Source: CBDCGJ01 sp965238305 (GTDB lineage: Bacteria > Pseudomonadota > Alphaproteobacteria > GCA-2731375). From it: 64,000 nucleotides of DNA. The stretch is taken from contig CBDEHK010000001.1 of NCBI GenBank assembly GCA_965238305.1, forward strand, positions 930,001 through 994,000, given 5' to 3'. Numbering within the stretch: position 1 is the first letter of the stretch; each line of letters begins with the position of its first letter. This document shows positions 8,212 to 17,929 of this stretch, piece by piece. Below the pieces are notes generated by a model. That model had not been told where the DNA came from. It saw only the letters and a program-made list of their open reading frames with translations, and did not search any database. The position numbers and the translations under genes were made by a program.

Positions 8212-8985
8212 CTAATAATCGACAAACTGATCAACCGCTTCGCGATTATATCCTTCGCTAGCTAATAGTAATTGTTGCGTATATCCTTCTTTTGTTTGCC
8301 CTTGACGCAAGTTATCACGGCTCATTTCCTCGACAAAAAGCCCTCTATTCATAACCGCAATACGTTCGCAAAGATGGCCGACGACAGCCAAATCATGACT
8401 AACCATGATATAGGTGAGGCCATGTTCCAGCCGCAGTCGTTTCAGCAAATTAAGAATTTCTGCCTGCACCGATACATCAAGGGCGCTGGTCGGTTCATCC
8501 AACAAAACAATCCGTGGTTCTAGGATCAGGACCCGCGCAATGGCGATGCGCTGGCGTTGGCCGCCGGATAATTGATGCGGATAGCGGAAGCGGAACGCCG
8601 GCCCCAGGCCAACTTCTTCCAGCGCTTTCAAAATACGCGTTTCTTTATTGTCGAGACGATGAATGATCAACGGCTCTTTCAGAATGTCGTTGACGGTATG
8701 ACGGGGATGAAGGGAGCCATATGGATCTTGAAACACCATTTGGACCCGGCGATAAAATGCCGCATTGCGTTTTTGGCCTAAAACTTCTCCGGCTACCACC
8801 ATCTCACCGGTCCAAGTTTTTGTTAATCCGGATATAGCGCGCAAAACGGTCGATTTCCCGGATCCGGATTCGCCCACCAATCCGAAACTTTCGCCTTCTT
8901 GGACCTGAAAAGAGACCCCGCGCACCGCATGAACGGCCCGCTTAGCAAGGCCGAAAGTGACGGTCAAATTGTTAATCCGGATCAT
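8212..8985 (-). CDS. Oligopeptide-type ABC transporter ATP-binding subunit (OppF/DppF-like)
   Basis: 257 residues. Walker A GESGSGKS, signature LSGGQRQR and Walker B IVLLDEPTSALD are intact, followed by the H-loop VSHDLAV. ATG 8985 overlaps the stop of the upstream OppD-like gene in an ATGA arrangement, so translation is coupled. It powers the inner-membrane importer encoded by the operon, together with the OppD-like subunit. It is the last gene of the five-gene unit. The usual C-terminal oligopeptide-transporter extension is shortened (ends DQFVDY). Confidence 0.9.
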   Translation of the reverse strand: MIRINNLTVTFGLAKRAVHAVRGVSFQVQEGESFGLVGESGSGKSTVLRAISGLTKTWTGEMVVAGEVLGQKRNAAFYRRVQMVFQDPYGSLHPRHTVNDILKEPLIIHRLDNKETRILKALEEVGLGPAFRFRYPHQLSGGQRQRIAIARVLILEPRIVLLDEPTSALDVSVQAEILNLLKRLRLEHGLTYIMVSHDLAVVGHLCERIAVMNRGLFVEEMSRDNLRQGQTKEGYTQQLLLASEGYNREAVDQFVDY

Positions 8986-9848
8986 ATCGCTTGGTCCCTC
9001 ACGTCCAACCAGGCAGGATCTCGTTGCATGACCGCTAAATCTTCCTCTCCGCCATCCAGCCGTGGCAAGCATGACATCAATCCTTGCGTATAGGGATGTT
9101 GGGCTTCGGATAGTTTGTTGGCATCAAGGGTTTCCATCACTTGTCCGCCATACATGACAACGACCCGGTCGCAAAAACTGGCGACCAGATTAAGGTCGTG
9201 GCTGATGAAGATCAGGCCCATCCCCTGCTCGCGCACCATGTCGTCTAGGATCGCCAGGACTTGCAATTGAATTGTGACGTCTAACGCGCTGGTCGGCTCA
9301 TCGGCGATGATCAGGTCGGGTTCGGGGATCAGCATCATCGCAATCATGATGCGTTGTCCCATGCCGCCGGAAACTTCGTGCGGATACAGGCGATATACTT
9401 TTTCTGGCTCGCGAATACGGACCCGGTACAGCATTTCGATCGCCCGTTCGCGCGCTTCCGCGCGCCTGGCGCGCGTGTGGACCATGTAAGCTTCGGCAAT
9501 TTGATGTCCGACCGTCATCACCGGATTGAGCGAATATCGCGGATCCTGCATGATCATCGAAATGCGATCGCCGCGAATCGCACGCATGGTGCGTCGGCTA
9601 GCTTTCTTTAGGTCAATGCCGTCGAAATCCAATTTGTCGGCAGTAATTTTTGCATTGTGGCCATTGAGATCGAGAATGGCGCGTCCGGTCTGCGACTTGC
9701 CGGAACCGGATTCCCCGACGATGCCAAGGCGCTCCTGACCGACATCGAAACTAACCCCGCGCACCGCTTCGACAACGCCCTGCGGGGTGGTAAATGAGAC
9801 CGATAAATTACGGATTGAGAGCAGCGGATCGTTCGGCGCCATGGTCAT
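8982..9848 (-). CDS. Oligopeptide-type ABC transporter ATP-binding subunit (OppD/DppD-like)
   Basis: 288 residues with Walker A GESGSGKS, signature VSGGMGQR, Walker B LIIADEPTSALD and H-loop ISHDLNL. The C-terminal part (HPYTQGLMSCLPRL) is the typical OppD/DppD extension. ATG 9848 overlaps the stop of the OppC-like gene by four bases. It partners the OppF-like subunit to form the heterodimeric ATPase of the importer. Confidence 0.9.
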   Translation of the reverse strand: MTMAPNDPLLSIRNLSVSFTTPQGVVEAVRGVSFDVGQERLGIVGESGSGKSQTGRAILDLNGHNAKITADKLDFDGIDLKKASRRTMRAIRGDRISMIMQDPRYSLNPVMTVGHQIAEAYMVHTRARRAEARERAIEMLYRVRIREPEKVYRLYPHEVSGGMGQRIMIAMMLIPEPDLIIADEPTSALDVTIQLQVLAILDDMVREQGMGLIFISHDLNLVASFCDRVVVMYGGQVMETLDANKLSEAQHPYTQGLMSCLPRLDGGEEDLAVMQRDPAWLDVRDQAI

Positions 9849-10771
9849 TTCCCGCTTCTGGGGTCAAGGACGTCGCGCAGGCCATCGCCTAACAAGTTGA
9901 AGCCCATGGACACAGTCAAAATAGCCAAGCCCGGAAACGCGGCGACCCACCATTGATCCAACATGTATTGCCGGCCGGTGGAAATCATCACCCCCCATTC
10001 CGGCAATGGCGGTTGCGCGCCCAGGCCCAGGAAACCGAGACCGGCAGCGATCAAGATGATGCCCGCCATATCCAGAGTCAGGCGCACGATCACGCTGGAG
10101 ATACATAAAGGGACAATATGATAGACCAGGATACGACTGGTCGATGCCGCCTGCACACGGGCCGCCAGAATATGTTCCGAATTGCGGATCGTCAGGGTTT
10201 CCGCCCGGGCAATTCTGGCAAAAGGCGACCAGGTCGTAATAGCAATCGCCAGCACCGCATTTTCCAACCCCGGGCCCAAAGCTGAAACAAACGCCAAGGC
10301 CAGGATCAAACGTGGAAACGCCAGAAATATATCGGTGAAGCGCATCAGCACTGTGTCGACCCAACCGCCGACATAACCGGCGACGGTGCCGATCAACAAC
10401 CCGATGGGCACGACCGTGATGCCGACCAGGCCAACAATATAGAGGGTGATGCGGGAGCCCCAGATAATCCGGTCAAAAATGTCCCGGCCTAATTCGTCGG
10501 TGCCGAACCAGTGCGCCATACTTGGCGGCTGCAGTCTACCGGGCAGATCTTGCGTTGTCCCGTCGCCGCTGGTGACAATCGGTGCCAGGACCGCCAAGAC
10601 AAGCAAAACGGCAATGATAATCAGTCCAATCATGGCGATAGGATTGGCGGAAAAACTTAGCCAGGCCAGGTAAAGCCGCTGGCAGCGCGCTTGCCATATC
10701 GATGCGGGCGTTTCCGAAAGCAACCAGGCGCGCAGGCCGTCTTTGTTATTCTTGTTGGGCGTTGTGGTCAT
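9845..10771 (-). CDS. Oligopeptide-type ABC transporter permease (OppC/DppC-like)
   Basis: 308 residues. The N-terminal cytoplasmic segment and first TM are followed by a periplasmic loop with HWFGTDELGRDIFDRIIWG, a hallmark of DppC permeases, and then five TM helices. The EAA cytoplasmic loop is represented by GLGFLGLGAQPPLPEWG near the C-terminus. Start ATG 10771 overlaps the OppB stop. It forms the transmembrane pore with the OppB-like protein. Confidence 0.9.
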   Translation of the reverse strand: MTTTPNKNNKDGLRAWLLSETPASIWQARCQRLYLAWLSFSANPIAMIGLIIIAVLLVLAVLAPIVTSGDGTTQDLPGRLQPPSMAHWFGTDELGRDIFDRIIWGSRITLYIVGLVGITVVPIGLLIGTVAGYVGGWVDTVLMRFTDIFLAFPRLILALAFVSALGPGLENAVLAIAITTWSPFARIARAETLTIRNSEHILAARVQAASTSRILVYHIVPLCISSVIVRLTLDMAGIILIAAGLGFLGLGAQPPLPEWGVMISTGRQYMLDQWWVAAFPGLAILTVSMGFNLLGDGLRDVLDPRSGK

Positions 10772-11847
10772 GCACGCGCCCTTGGATCGGCGAAACGATA
10801 AAGGATGTCAGATAACATATTGATGCCGACAAAACAGATGCCGACAACCACGGTACCGCCGATGACGGCATTCATATCTGCGTTGAATAGGGAGGCGGTA
10901 ATGTATTGGCCAATGCCCGGCCAGGCGAAAATGGTCTCTGTCAGGACCGAGCCTTCCAGCAACGAAGCGTACGTCAGGCCGATGATCGTTATCAGCTGCA
11001 CCAGCACATTCTTAAAGGCGTGGCGCCAAATAACGCTGAATTCAGACAAGCCCTTGACCCGGGCGGTCAGGACGAATTCCTGACTTAACTGATCGAGCAT
11101 GAAACTGCGGGTCATGCGGGCGATATAGGCAAGGGCGAAGGTGGCTAGAACCGCCGAGGGCAGCACCAGATGCGCCGCCGCGTTCTTGAAGATTTCCCAT
11201 TCGCCTTGCAAGGCGCTATCCAATAGGATGATACCGCTTCGATGTTCGACAATGCCATCATAATACACATCGATACGGCCTGGTCCCGGGAACCAATCGA
11301 GGCGGGCGTAAAATACCAGCAGCGCCATCAGGCCAAGCCAGAAGATCGGCACCGAATAACCAAAAAGGCCGACGATCCGCACCAGATGATCAATCCAGCG
11401 GCCTTGATTGACGGCGGCCAAGACACCCATCGGCACGCCCAGAAATAGCCCGATAATTGTCGCAATTGTCGCCAGTTCAAGGGTTGCCGGGAAAAACCGG
11501 ATAATATCGTCCAGCACATCTCGCGATGTCATGATCGACTTGCCCAGATCTCCTTGTAAAACTTGGCCAAGATAGATGAAATATTGCTGTATTATCGGTT
11601 TATCGAGACCGAGTTGGTGATAAACCAGATCATAGGTTTCCTGATTGGCGCGGTCGCCGACAATGGCGAGGACCGGATCAGCCGGCATCACCCGGCCAAT
11701 AATGAAGGTGATGGCGGTTAATCCGATAAACGTTAAAGCGATGGTTAGGAAGAAGTTCGCGGTTTTTTTGACGGCAACCGGTATGGCCGGAGAAGAAGGG
11801 GACGGACTATTGTCCGCCCCCTCAGCTTTGGTGGTTTTATTCGTCAC
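10768..11847 (-). CDS. Oligopeptide-type ABC transporter permease (OppB/DppB-like)
   Basis: 359 residues, slightly long for the family because of a 40-residue Ser/Pro-containing N-terminal extension (ADNSPSPSSPAIP) before TM1. Six TM helices follow and the EAA-like loop FAWPGIGQYITASLF is near the C-terminus. The annotated start is GTG 11847; no good Shine-Dalgarno is visible, so a later start is possible. It lies 15 bases downstream of the binding-protein gene. Confidence 0.88.
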   Translation of the reverse strand: MTNKTTKAEGADNSPSPSSPAIPVAVKKTANFFLTIALTFIGLTAITFIIGRVMPADPVLAIVGDRANQETYDLVYHQLGLDKPIIQQYFIYLGQVLQGDLGKSIMTSRDVLDDIIRFFPATLELATIATIIGLFLGVPMGVLAAVNQGRWIDHLVRIVGLFGYSVPIFWLGLMALLVFYARLDWFPGPGRIDVYYDGIVEHRSGIILLDSALQGEWEIFKNAAAHLVLPSAVLATFALAYIARMTRSFMLDQLSQEFVLTARVKGLSEFSVIWRHAFKNVLVQLITIIGLTYASLLEGSVLTETIFAWPGIGQYITASLFNADMNAVIGGTVVVGICFVGINMLSDILYRFADPRARA

Positions 11848-11862
11848 TTTATATATCGTCTG

Positions 11863-13476
11863 TTATTTGCTCACATTGCGATAGAAGACCAAATCGAAAT
11901 TGGCCCCGCTGACATAACCTTTGACATTTTTACGAAGTGCCGTCTGTTGGGTTTTTTGGAACATCATGACAAAGTTCGAATTCGTTTGAACCTCGTGTTG
12001 CAGATCCAAGTACATCTGTTTGCGCTTCACCAAGTCCAGTTCCGCCGCCGCCGCTTCAGTTGCAGCGGTGACTTTTTTGTCAAAGTAACCAGTGCGCCAA
12101 GCTGGCTTTCCGGTCAACTTCGCTTCGTCGCGATTATCTGGATTGTGGGCGAAAGCATCCGCATTGGAATGCGGATCTACATAGTCCGGAGACCAATAGG
12201 CAATAATCATATCATGCTTGCGCGCCCGGTACATCGGCCAAAGCGTTTTGCCTTCCGACAAAACAATCTCCGTGTCGATGCCAATTTTTGACAGCGACTG
12301 CTGAATAGATTGGGCGATATCCGAAAAAGGTGGATTTGTTAGTGTCGCAATCTGTAGTTTTGTGCCCGATGCACCAGCACTGTCGACCAAGCCTTTTGCT
12401 TTGTCCAGATCGAGAGAGAAGTGGTTTTTTTCATACGCACCCCATAATCCTGCGGGCCAAAACGACTGATGTACCTTGTATTGTCCGGCCAGGAATGAAT
12501 TTTCCATCCCTTTGTAGTCGATCGCATAACGGATCGCCTCTTTGACTTGAGGTTTTGCGAGTGCTGGGTTTTTGCTATTGAGCGCGATATAGTATAGCGA
12601 CGCCTTCGGGTAATTTCCGACCACAACATCGCTGTTGCCAGCCAATCCCTTAATCTGATCTGGCGTTAAATCACGGGCCAAATCGACGTCGCCTTTTTCA
12701 ATCAATAGGCGTTGCGCCGACGGTTCCGCGACGTGGCGCAGAATGACACGCTTCATTTTAGGTTCGCCATGGCGATAAACGCTGTTGGCTTCCATCATGA
12801 TCAACTCGTTGGCTTTCCATGTCTTCAGGCTATAGGCGCCGGACGCCGCGGAATGGTTTTTTAACCAAGCGTACCCCATATCGCCGTCTTTGGCGTTTGC
12901 TTCGACGGTTTTCATGTCGACGACGGAGCCTACGCCTGCCGACAAAGCGTTCAACAACAGACCTGGCGAGAAAGCCGAATTAATGGTGACCGCTACTGTA
13001 TCGGGGCCGGTCGCCTTGATCATAGTGTCGACATTGTCTTTATCCCAACCGAATTGGGTAAAGATAAAGGACGGGGTTTTTTTCAGTTTGATCACCCGCT
13101 GCAGCGAATACGCCACATCTTGCGCCGTCACATCGTTGCCGGAATGGAATTTCTGCCCGGCGCGAATTTTGAAGGTGACGGTTTTGCCATCATCCGAGAC
13201 GCTAAAACTTTCCGCCACGCCACCAACCAATTCGGTCAGATTTTCGGGCTCGAACATCATCACCCGATCATAGATATTGGCAATCACTTCGCCACCGGTA
13301 AACTCAAACACTTCTGCCGGATCAAGGGTAATCGTGTCGGAAATATTCTTCGCGTGCACCAGCACGTCATTTGGCGTGCCGGCATTGGCGGACATCGCCC
13401 CTGCGGCAATCATGGCGGCAACCGCGACGCCTGCCAGAAGCGGCGTGGTTGTCAATGAACACTTTCTAAGCTTCAT
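11863..13476 (-). CDS. Periplasmic solute-binding protein of the oligopeptide-type ABC transporter
   Basis: 537 residues, SBP_bac_5 family. A signal peptide (LLAGVAVAAMIAAGAMSANA) is followed by the family's conserved blocks: GGEVIANIYDRVMMFEPEN, VTFKIRAGQKFHSGNDVTAQDV, and the C-terminal YWSPDYVDPHSNADAF. It captures the substrate (peptide, glutathione-like or opine-like compound) for the permeases encoded downstream. GGGAGGACGAG just upstream of ATG 13476 is a near-ideal ribosome site. It is the first gene of the operon running down to 8212, so the operon promoter must lie between 13477 and about 13630. Confidence 0.92.
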   Translation of the reverse strand: MKLRKCSLTTTPLLAGVAVAAMIAAGAMSANAGTPNDVLVHAKNISDTITLDPAEVFEFTGGEVIANIYDRVMMFEPENLTELVGGVAESFSVSDDGKTVTFKIRAGQKFHSGNDVTAQDVAYSLQRVIKLKKTPSFIFTQFGWDKDNVDTMIKATGPDTVAVTINSAFSPGLLLNALSAGVGSVVDMKTVEANAKDGDMGYAWLKNHSAASGAYSLKTWKANELIMMEANSVYRHGEPKMKRVILRHVAEPSAQRLLIEKGDVDLARDLTPDQIKGLAGNSDVVVGNYPKASLYYIALNSKNPALAKPQVKEAIRYAIDYKGMENSFLAGQYKVHQSFWPAGLWGAYEKNHFSLDLDKAKGLVDSAGASGTKLQIATLTNPPFSDIAQSIQQSLSKIGIDTEIVLSEGKTLWPMYRARKHDMIIAYWSPDYVDPHSNADAFAHNPDNRDEAKLTGKPAWRTGYFDKKVTAATEAAAAELDLVKRKQMYLDLQHEVQTNSNFVMMFQKTQQTALRKNVKGYVSGANFDLVFYRNVSK

Positions 13477-13636
13477 CTCGTCCTCCCTTTTCGGATTTTT
13501 AAGTTGGTCAGAGTTTGGGCCGCTATATTTTTCTTGCTTTGCCCATTTGGTAAACTCAAACTCTACGCTTGGCTTTAGCCAACGGCAAGACCTGAAATAT
13601 TTTGGCCAGAAAATTCAATCTGCGTGGAGACGGGAA

Positions 13637-13945
13637 ATGAACAATATCATTTATCTGAATTTTGGCTTTAACAAGACCTGTTTTCGCACCGGTGCGGATG
13701 GCCGGCTCACATATCATCCCTGGGCCCATTCCGGACCCGGATATCCGATTGACGATCCTCAGACCGAGGTGGAGTTGCGGTGGAAAATCGGCCTGTTGAA
13801 CGCTTTTTCGCTGTTTGTAATCCTGCCGCTGATATTTCTGATGTCGTTTATTCTAGGACCGCAGATATGCTTGGTGATGCTGGTTCTGGGCATGGTTGGG
13901 GTGTGGTATTATACGCGTCAGCTTGTGTCCGATTTGCAGCAATGA
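13637..13945 (+). CDS. Small two-TM membrane protein, unknown
   Basis: 102 residues. An N-terminal soluble half (about 1-50, containing YHPWAHSGPGYPIDDPQTEVE) precedes two closely spaced TM helices (LLNAFSLFVILPLIFLMSFI and QICLVMLVLGMVGVWYY). GGAGACGGGAA precedes ATG 13637. It is divergent from the ABC operon and 55 bases upstream of the GMC oxidoreductase, with which it may be co-transcribed. I recognise no family. Confidence 0.6.
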   Translation: MNNIIYLNFGFNKTCFRTGADGRLTYHPWAHSGPGYPIDDPQTEVELRWKIGLLNAFSLFVILPLIFLMSFILGPQICLVMLVLGMVGVWYYTRQLVSDLQQ

Positions 13946-13999
13946 CGGTGGAATATTCATAGCGGCAATTATAACTAGTTTGTTGACGAAGGAGCCGGA

Positions 14000-15628
14000 A
14001 TGAACGACCAAGTTGCGGAAAATATAGGTATTTATGATTACATTATCATTGGTGCCGGCTCGGCCGGCTGTGTCCTCGCCAATCGGTTAAGTGCCGACCC
14101 CGATAAACGCGTTTTATTGCTCGAAGCCGGCGGCAAGGACAATTACTTCTGGATTCACGTGCCGGTCGGTTATCTCTATACCATGAATAATCCGCGCACC
14201 GACTGGATGATGTCGACAGAGGAGGAAACCGGCTTAAATGGCCGCTCCTTGAGTTATCCGCGAGGCAAGGTATTGGGCGGATGTTCGTCCATCAATGGCA
14301 TGATCTATATGCGCGGCCAGGCGCGGGATTATGAACAATGGCGTCAATCGGGTAATCCCGGCTGGGGTTGGGATGATATTTTGCCCTATTTCACGAAATC
14401 CGAGGACTATCACAAAGGCGCCAGCGCCGCCCATGGCAGCGGCGGCGAATGGCGGGTTGAAGCACCGCGCATATCCTGGCCTATTTTGGATGCATTCCGT
14501 GAAGCCGCCGGTGAAGTCGGCATCCCGAAAACCGATGATTTTAATCAGGGCAATAATGAAGGAGCGGGGTATTTCGAAGTCAATCAACGCACCGGCGTCA
14601 GGTGGAGCACCGCGAAGGCTTTCCTGAAACCAGTACGCCGCCGCGAAAATTTACGGGTCTTGACCTACGCCCATAGTTCACACCTTTTGTTGGATGGCAA
14701 ACGTGTCACGGGCGTTGCCTTTAATTGGAAAGGGCGCCAAGCCAAAGCGTCGGCCGGCGGTGAAGTTATTCTGGCGGCTGGCGCCGTCGCATCGCCGCAA
14801 TTGCTGGAATTGTCCGGCATCGGTCGCCCGGCAGTATTGGCAAAACACGGCATCGACGTCATCCACCCGCTGCAAGGCGTCGGTGAAAATCTGCAGGATC
14901 ATTTGCAAATACGGACCGTTTTCAAGGTCCAAAACGCAATCACTCTGAACCAGATCGCCAACAGCAATTGGGGCAAAGCAAAAATGGCGGCGCAGTATTT
15001 GTTTTTTAGGCGCGGCCCCTTGACCATGGCGCCCAGTCAACTGGGTCTGTTTGCGAAAAGTGATCCGGCCAAAGAAACGCCGGACTTGGAATATCATATT
15101 CAGCCGCTCAGCACCGACAGGCTTGGCGACCCCTTACACCCATATCCTGCAATTACCGCTTCCGTCTGTAACCTACGGCCGGAGAGCCGGGGCCGAATTC
15201 ACATCGCCAGCGCGGATTTTCGCCAACAGCCGTCGATACGGCCGAACTATCTAACCACCGATAACGATCGCTTTATCGCCGCCAAATCGATCCGCTTGAC
15301 CCGCCAGATCATGCAAGCGCCGGCGGTGCAAAAATTCCAGCCGGAAGAAATCTTACCGGGACCGGAGGTGCAATCTGACGAAGAGCTCGCCTTGGCAGCC
15401 GGCGACATCGCCACGACAATCTTCCATCCCGTCGGCACCTGCAAAATGGGCATCGATGATGACGCCGTGGTCGATCCGCGGCTCAAGGTTTATGGTCTTG
15501 AAGGTCTACGGGTAGTCGATGCGTCTGTGATGCCGACCATCACTTCCGGCAACACCAATTCGCCGGTTATTATGATTGCCGAAAAAGCTGCCGACATGAT
15601 CAAAGCAGACGCCCGCAGCGCAAATTAG
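14000..15628 (+). CDS. GMC-family FAD oxidoreductase (choline/alcohol dehydrogenase-like)
   Basis: 542 residues. The ADP-binding motif YIIIGAGSAGCVLANRLS begins at residue 14; GMC signature 1 lies around GKVLGGCSSINGMIYMRG, signature 2 around GAVASPQLLELSGIG, and the C-terminal active-site region has FHPVGTCKMG (catalytic His) and SGNTNSPVIMIAEKAAD. Family members oxidise primary alcohols such as choline or long-chain and aromatic alcohols to aldehydes with FAD. AAGGAGCCGG precedes ATG 14000. There is no betB or betI next to it, so choline is not implied. It sits directly upstream of grpE, where hrcA would be usual. Confidence 0.88.
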   Translation: MNDQVAENIGIYDYIIIGAGSAGCVLANRLSADPDKRVLLLEAGGKDNYFWIHVPVGYLYTMNNPRTDWMMSTEEETGLNGRSLSYPRGKVLGGCSSINGMIYMRGQARDYEQWRQSGNPGWGWDDILPYFTKSEDYHKGASAAHGSGGEWRVEAPRISWPILDAFREAAGEVGIPKTDDFNQGNNEGAGYFEVNQRTGVRWSTAKAFLKPVRRRENLRVLTYAHSSHLLLDGKRVTGVAFNWKGRQAKASAGGEVILAAGAVASPQLLELSGIGRPAVLAKHGIDVIHPLQGVGENLQDHLQIRTVFKVQNAITLNQIANSNWGKAKMAAQYLFFRRGPLTMAPSQLGLFAKSDPAKETPDLEYHIQPLSTDRLGDPLHPYPAITASVCNLRPESRGRIHIASADFRQQPSIRPNYLTTDNDRFIAAKSIRLTRQIMQAPAVQKFQPEEILPGPEVQSDEELALAAGDIATTIFHPVGTCKMGIDDDAVVDPRLKVYGLEGLRVVDASVMPTITSGNTNSPVIMIAEKAADMIKADARSAN

Positions 15629-15802
15629 CTGAAAATACGCTTTAAACAGCCATTTCAACATTCGAGCATGTGCTTCTGGAACATCCTTGATTACTTCTGC
15701 CGAGTTGCGTATTGCTCGAAAACTGACGCTTCTCTACTAGCATTCTTCGTCCACTTGTCCTACATGATAGCCAACAGGAATTGAGCGTTGGAAGAGGTAG
15801 GA

Positions 15803-16513
15803 ATGTCCGGCGAAAAACGAGATGAGGAAGAGATCGATTTGGCCGAAGGGGCGGCGCCAAACGCGGCGGACCAAGGTCATGAAGTTACTTATGACGCTGG
15901 GCTGGAAAATACCCCGGAGCCTATGGGCGAAATCGCCGATGAAGGCGAATTGGGTGATCTCGGTGATCTGGGTGACCCGTCGGAATTGGCGGCTCAACTG
16001 GAGAAATCCCAATTGGAAGCGGCCGATTTTAGGGACAAATTGCTGCGCGCCATGGCCGAGCTGGAGAATGTCCGCAGGCGGGCCGAGCGCGACAAAGTTG
16101 ATGGGCGGAAATACGCGGTAGCGGAATTTGCCCGCAATATCTTAACCGTGCCGGACAATTTGCGCCGAGCCTTGGATGCCACGCCGGCGGAGGGCCATGA
16201 TGCGGGCACGCCGCTAGCAAAGTTTGTCGAAGGGGTCGAGCTGACGGAACGCGAATTATTGTCGGTTCTTGAACGACATGACATCCAGCAGATCAATCCG
16301 GTCGGCGAAAAACTTGATCCCAACCTGCACCAGGCGATGGTTCAGGTCGATCATCCAGAGGCGCCGGCGGGCACCATCATCGACGTTCTGCAAGTTGGTT
16401 ATGTCCTGCATGATCGGTTGTTGCGTCCGGCAATGGTCGCGGTGGCGAAAGGACCGGATGGCGGCAACGGCGATAGCCTTGACGCCGGCCAGACCATCGA
16501 TACCACGGCCTGA
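15803..16513 (+). CDS. grpE: Nucleotide exchange factor GrpE
   Basis: 236 residues from ATG 15803; TTG 15788 is also in frame. GrpE releases ADP from DnaK. An acidic, low-complexity N-terminal arm (about 1-65) leads into the long dimerising helix (LAAQLEKSQLEAADFRDKLLRAMAELENVRRRAERD), and the C-terminal beta-domain carries the GrpE signature around HDRLLRPAMVAVAKG. The last 90 codons (from about 16244) are repeated twice more downstream, at 19546 and 34827, at roughly 91-94 percent identity by eye. This intact gene is therefore probably a hybrid of the ancestral 5' part and a 3' end brought in by the inserted DNA. Confidence 0.93.
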   Translation: MSGEKRDEEEIDLAEGAAPNAADQGHEVTYDAGLENTPEPMGEIADEGELGDLGDLGDPSELAAQLEKSQLEAADFRDKLLRAMAELENVRRRAERDKVDGRKYAVAEFARNILTVPDNLRRALDATPAEGHDAGTPLAKFVEGVELTERELLSVLERHDIQQINPVGEKLDPNLHQAMVQVDHPEAPAGTIIDVLQVGYVLHDRLLRPAMVAVAKGPDGGNGDSLDAGQTIDTTA

Positions 16514-16520
16514 AGCGCTC

Positions 16521-16699
16521 GCCGTGTTTGCTGAACTTCAGAAAGGCTTCTTTTACTAATCGCGAAATTTGAATATATATAGCTTCAGTTATCGTCGTTT
16601 TTGGGACTGAATTATATGGCGGCGCAGGTTTCCACAGTCGCATTCCACAGCATTAATCAACCCTCTGATTTTTCTACTATTAACATAAATTCATCATAA
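16521..16699 (+). pseudogene. Truncated comM 5' end, copy 1, with its upstream region
   Basis: The stretch 16521-16652 matches the DNA immediately upstream of and including the first codons of the intact comM at 35203. It has the same TTTGCTG..ACTTCA start, AGCTTCAGTTATCG, and an ATG (16616) followed by MAAQVSTVAF. Similarity stops after about 12 codons and the frame ends at TAA 16697-16699 in unrelated sequence. It marks the left edge of the island: the ancestral order was grpE then comM. Confidence 0.85.
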
Positions 16700-17269
16700 T
16701 TAATACAACTTGTCTGCATATCTCCTTCAATATTACCCGCTAGTCCTGTTTTTGTATATTTTGCTAGATCTTGATCAAACTCGATTTGATGTTTTACAGA
16801 CCTGAGTGGGGGCTCCAACAAAGCGCAGGTACTCGGCGACACCGGTGATTATTCTCGCGACACCGAGCTTGATCTTGATACTGGCCGTGCGGGCCAGCAC
16901 GTAGTTGCTATAGTAATGCATATCACTCCGCATGATTCAGCTATCGCCTCTAACCATCTCGGCAGAGTTATTGGATTTCCACCACTATTTGCAGTAACTG
17001 ATACTCGGACTGCTTTTCGCGACTGGCGGTCCAGAAGCTATTGATGGTGTCGGAAATACCTGTAAGCGTGCCTAACATGACGAAAGTTATTTCATACTGG
17101 GTCTCATTGACGAGGAACCGGATCGGGAAATGAGAGGCAAAGATGACGGCTTATAACTATTTACCTGATATAAAACTTGTATTGCGATCGGTCGCGCGTC
17201 CCGGCCGTAAATTGTCCAATCGGCCAGTCTGAAGAGGGAAGTCAGGAGGCTTGCCTAGTCGAGAGCCAT
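16700..17269. other. Gap with no supported gene, possible degenerate coding sequence
   Basis: About 570 bases follow the comM fragment. A stop-free plus-strand frame of about 79 codons ends at about 17042, without a plausible start. On the minus strand a 61-codon frame (16657-16842) has protein-like composition (VKHQIEFDQDLAKYTKTG). Neither has a ribosome site or a recognisable family, so I treat the stretch as decayed sequence. Confidence 0.35.
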
Positions 17270-17725
17270 TCAAGTTGGCCTATCATTGTCGACATACTCG
17301 ATTTCGAGTTCGCCGGCCTGTGCCTCGTCGATGACCATTGGGTATAGCTTTTGATAGGCGAGCCGGCTAGACGTCACGCGTAGTTCGCCGTCATCGACCG
17401 AAGCGTTCAACCCAACCAGCAGGCACCCGGCGGTATCCTCGTCGGAATTACCAATGTGAATAAGGATAAATTCGAATTCAGGAACATTAAGAACTTGCAG
17501 CATCCCGCGATGCATTGCGGGAAATTTTTGGCTGTAGCGCCCATGGAAACCACCTTCTTGGCGTACACCTATTTTATAACGGCCGCTGGGAATGCGCGTT
17601 TCTTTGGCAACCTTATTGTCCCGGTATTCATCTTCCAGGCCGAAACAGACGAACTGCCCGTCGACATTCACCTTGCTTATCGTTGCGTCCGCGTCGCTCT
17701 GAAACCGGTCGACTGTGATCATCAT
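17270..17725 (-). CDS. DUF5675 family protein
   Basis: 151 residues. The core matches the DUF5675 pattern as I remember it: RIPSGRYKIG, a GGFHGRYSQKF segment, HRGMLQVLNVPEFE and ILIHIGNSDEDTAGCLLVG. The biochemical function is unknown; similar small domains occur in phage-like and envelope-related gene sets. AGGAGGG lies upstream of ATG 17725. It is the last gene of the minus-strand cluster 17270-19267 that makes up segment A of the island, about 200 bases downstream of the split SLATT-like gene. Confidence 0.7.
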   Translation of the reverse strand: MMITVDRFQSDADATISKVNVDGQFVCFGLEDEYRDNKVAKETRIPSGRYKIGVRQEGGFHGRYSQKFPAMHRGMLQVLNVPEFEFILIHIGNSDEDTAGCLLVGLNASVDDGELRVTSSRLAYQKLYPMVIDEAQAGELEIEYVDNDRPT

Positions 17726-17929
17726 AACGTCATCCCTCCTCTAAACGATTTGCAATACTTCGCGCCATTCGCTGGATCAGAGTGTCGGCACTGGACCGGC
17801 AAGAATTGTCTGCTCATGCAGTTTAATCATCGCATACCCGTCTGATTGTAAGCGCTTGGCCAATGACTGTTTGCTGTTGCTCTCTTGTGATTATTTCAAT
17901 TGGATCAATGTTAGAATGAGAATTTTCGA

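Noticed and set aside
16244..16517. tRNA-type attachment site at the island edge
   Set aside because: I found no tRNA gene or fragment at any of the three junctions; the repeated target is the grpE 3' end.
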